A DNA stretch of 64,000 nucleotides from Streptomyces sp. TLI_053 (lineage in GTDB: Bacteria; Actinomycetota; Actinomycetes; Streptomycetales; Streptomycetaceae): the NCBI RefSeq assembly GCF_900105395.1, contig NZ_LT629775.1, forward strand, positions 3,432,001 to 3,496,000. The letters run 5' to 3'. Positions 62,555 to 64,000 of the stretch are shown one piece after another (within the stretch, counting starts at the first letter, position 1; each line of letters opens with the position of its first letter). A model generated the notes under the pieces. It was given only the letters and a program-made list of their open reading frames with translations. It was not told the origin of the DNA and did no database searches. Both the position numbers and the translations under genes were made by a program.

Positions 62555-64000
62555 CTACGGGGCAGGGGTGACAATCCGGTCCCGTCGGCGGGGCACCCGG
62601 CCCGTACCGTCCGCGGCGAGCGGGTTGGGCACGGTGCCGTGCCGGGCGGCGTGCGGCCGGTGCGGGCGGTCGCCGTAGCCGTCCAGCAGCAGCCGGTTGC
62701 GGTTCAGGCAGAGCCGGTCGATCCGGGGCCGGAACAGGTCGAACAGCGCGAACCGTTCGGCCAGTTCCGGGAAGCGCCCCTGGTAGCGGTGGATCTCGGC
62801 GCGCAGCAGCGCCCAGAACTCCGCCTCGGCGAGGCCGGTCCCGGCCTCCAGCAGCGGTGCCAGATAGCGGTACACGCCGATGAACAGCCCGGAGTGCAGG
62901 AACTGGCACAGGCCCTGCGGGTCCTCGCGCAGCAGCACCGCGTCCACCTCGGCGGGCAGGTCGCGCAGTTCCGGCAGGTCCTGGTCGCTGAGGTTGACGT
63001 CGTCGACGAAGTCCTTGACCGCCAGCCGGACCGGCACGTCCCGCTCGTCGAAGACCAGGACGGCGTTCTCACCGTGCGGGGAGAACACCAGCCCGTAGCG
63101 GTAGAGGAAGTGCAGCAGCGGCGGCAGCATCGCGGCGAACAGCCGGCCGGTCCACTCGGCGGGGGCGAGCCCGGAGCGGGCGACCAGTTCGGCGGCCAGC
63201 GGCCGTCCGTCGCGTCCGGTCTGGAGCAGGGCGGCCAGGGTGCGGCCGCGCTCGCCGGGCGCCAGGGCCGGGCCGAGCGGCTCCCGCCAGATCGCGCCGA
63301 GCAACTCCTTGTACTGGTAGGGGGCCTCGGGCAGGTCGCGGTAGACCGGGTGGTCGACGGTGACCGAGGCGATCTCGCCGAGCAGCACCACCCGGCACTC
63401 CTCGCGCAGGAAGGGGTCGGCGTCGCGCAGCCCGTGGATCCAGGCGGTGACGGCGGGCGCGGCGAGGGTGCGTTCGGTGGGCAGGCCGCGCCAGACCAGG
63501 GTGTTGAGGACGGCCAGCGGCAGTTTGACGGTGCAGCGCTCGGGGTGGCTCTCGTTGAAGAACGAGCGGATCGACTGCTGGGGCAGCCGCAGGTCGCCGT
63601 CGGTGCCGAGCGGCACGATCTCGCCGGAGGCGATCCACGGGGCGAACAGCGGCACCACGGTCTCGTCCCACTGCCACGGGTGCACCGGCAGCAGCAGGTA
63701 GTCGTCGGCGGCGGCGCCGAGCGGGGCACGGAGCGCGGCCGGGTCGTCGAGCTCCCGGCGGTACAGCAGCTCGGCGTCGGCGAGGCCGGCCACGCCCCGG
63801 TACTCGGCGAGCCGGCGGTGCACCGCGATCCAGGGCAGCGGGCGCGGGGTGCGGGCCTCGGGGGCCCAGCGCGCGGCGTCGGCGGCGGAGAAGCCGATCC
63901 GGCCCTTGTTGGGGACGATCCACGGGTGGCCGCCCTGCCGGCCCTCCAGCTCGGTGTGGCCGAGGTCGGCGAGTTCGGCGGCGGTCAGGCCGGTGGCCAG
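62555..64000 (-). CDS. IucA/IucC-type NIS siderophore synthetase (5' end outside window)
   Basis: 481 residues are visible; the frame is open to the window's right edge, so the N-terminus is missing. IucA/IucC features: GGHPWIVPNKGRIGFS near the visible N-terminus, LLPVHPWQWDETVVPLF, then HPERCTVKLPLAVLNTLVWR and SPHGENAVLVFDE. These NRPS-independent synthetases use ATP to join carboxylates to amines or alcohols in hydroxamate or citrate siderophores. The exact product is not predictable from this fragment. From memory, S. coelicolor has an IucA/IucC gene at this place (SCO5801), part of a small siderophore cluster outside the window. It is upstream of the DinG-like gene. Confidence 0.93.
   Translation of the reverse strand: MATGLTAAELADLGHTELEGRQGGHPWIVPNKGRIGFSAADAARWAPEARTPRPLPWIAVHRRLAEYRGVAGLADAELLYRRELDDPAALRAPLGAAADDYLLLPVHPWQWDETVVPLFAPWIASGEIVPLGTDGDLRLPQQSIRSFFNESHPERCTVKLPLAVLNTLVWRGLPTERTLAAPAVTAWIHGLRDADPFLREECRVVLLGEIASVTVDHPVYRDLPEAPYQYKELLGAIWREPLGPALAPGERGRTLAALLQTGRDGRPLAAELVARSGLAPAEWTGRLFAAMLPPLLHFLYRYGLVFSPHGENAVLVFDERDVPVRLAVKDFVDDVNLSDQDLPELRDLPAEVDAVLLREDPQGLCQFLHSGLFIGVYRYLAPLLEAGTGLAEAEFWALLRAEIHRYQGRFPELAERFALFDLFRPRIDRLCLNRNRLLLDGYGDRPHRPHAARHGTVPNPLAADGTGRVPRRRDRIVTPAP

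Noticed and set aside
62555..64000. Complete siderophore gene cluster in the window
   Set aside because: Only the 3' part of one synthetase gene is inside; other cluster genes would be beyond the right edge.

Overview
The window is very GC-rich chromosomal DNA of a streptomycete (Streptomyces or Kitasatospora type). This rests on the GC-saturated codon use, frequent GTG and TTG starts, long perfect hairpin terminators, and the gene set: HrdB sigma factor, WhiH, NrdR/NrdJ, LexA, ParC/ParE, a conservon and paired P450s. From memory, lexA-nrdR-nrdJ, rnhB, recQ, whiH, hrdB, parE and parC fall in the same order in the S. coelicolor SCO5803-SCO5836 core region. No database search was run. No transposon, phage, CRISPR array or RNA gene was recognised.

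Layout. 0-10.7 kb: end of a MarR-like gene, RtcB RNA ligase, a pair of M16 peptidases divergent from parC, an Apd1-type (bis-histidinyl [2Fe-2S]) ferredoxin-like protein, and an acetate-type symporter with its DUF485 partner. 10.8-21 kb: a two-component pair, parE, a small zinc-ribbon protein, a secreted trypsin, hrdB and whiH. 21-41 kb: an ABC permease with a degenerate ATPase, a Nudix-HTH regulator, a debranching-like protein, a proline-iminopeptidase-like hydrolase, a DUF4192 protein, a RecQ helicase fused to a phosphoribosyltransferase-like domain, two hypothetical genes, RNase HII, a TetR/MFS efflux pair with two matching operators, and a DUF4173 membrane protein. 41-55.3 kb looks accessory: a 1,065-residue secreted protein, a sugar ABC importer, a complete conservon (CvnA-D plus a CYP157-like and a CYP154-like P450), and an HTH/Clp-N two-gene operon. 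55.4-64 kb: nrdJ, nrdR, lexA, a DinG-like helicase and the 3' part of an IucA/IucC siderophore synthetase.

How it fits together. Many neighbours overlap by 4 nt (ATGA or GTGA), so several operons look translationally coupled: the M16 pair, DUF485-symporter, kinase-regulator, the two sugar permeases, and cvnA-B-C. Operators readable directly include two GTCAAC-N4-GTTGAC sites lying on a near-consensus promoter (HTH/Clp-N), two GAACG-N4-CGTTC sites (TetR/MFS), tandem NrdR boxes 32 bp apart, a LexA box, and an iron-box-like -10 region in front of the ferredoxin-like gene. The most interesting items for follow-up are the compact HTH/Clp-N operon, the conservon P450 that lacks the ExxR arginine, the ABC ATPase that lacks its catalytic residues beside whiH, the RecQ-phosphoribosyltransferase fusion, and the Apd1-like protein with its possible iron control.
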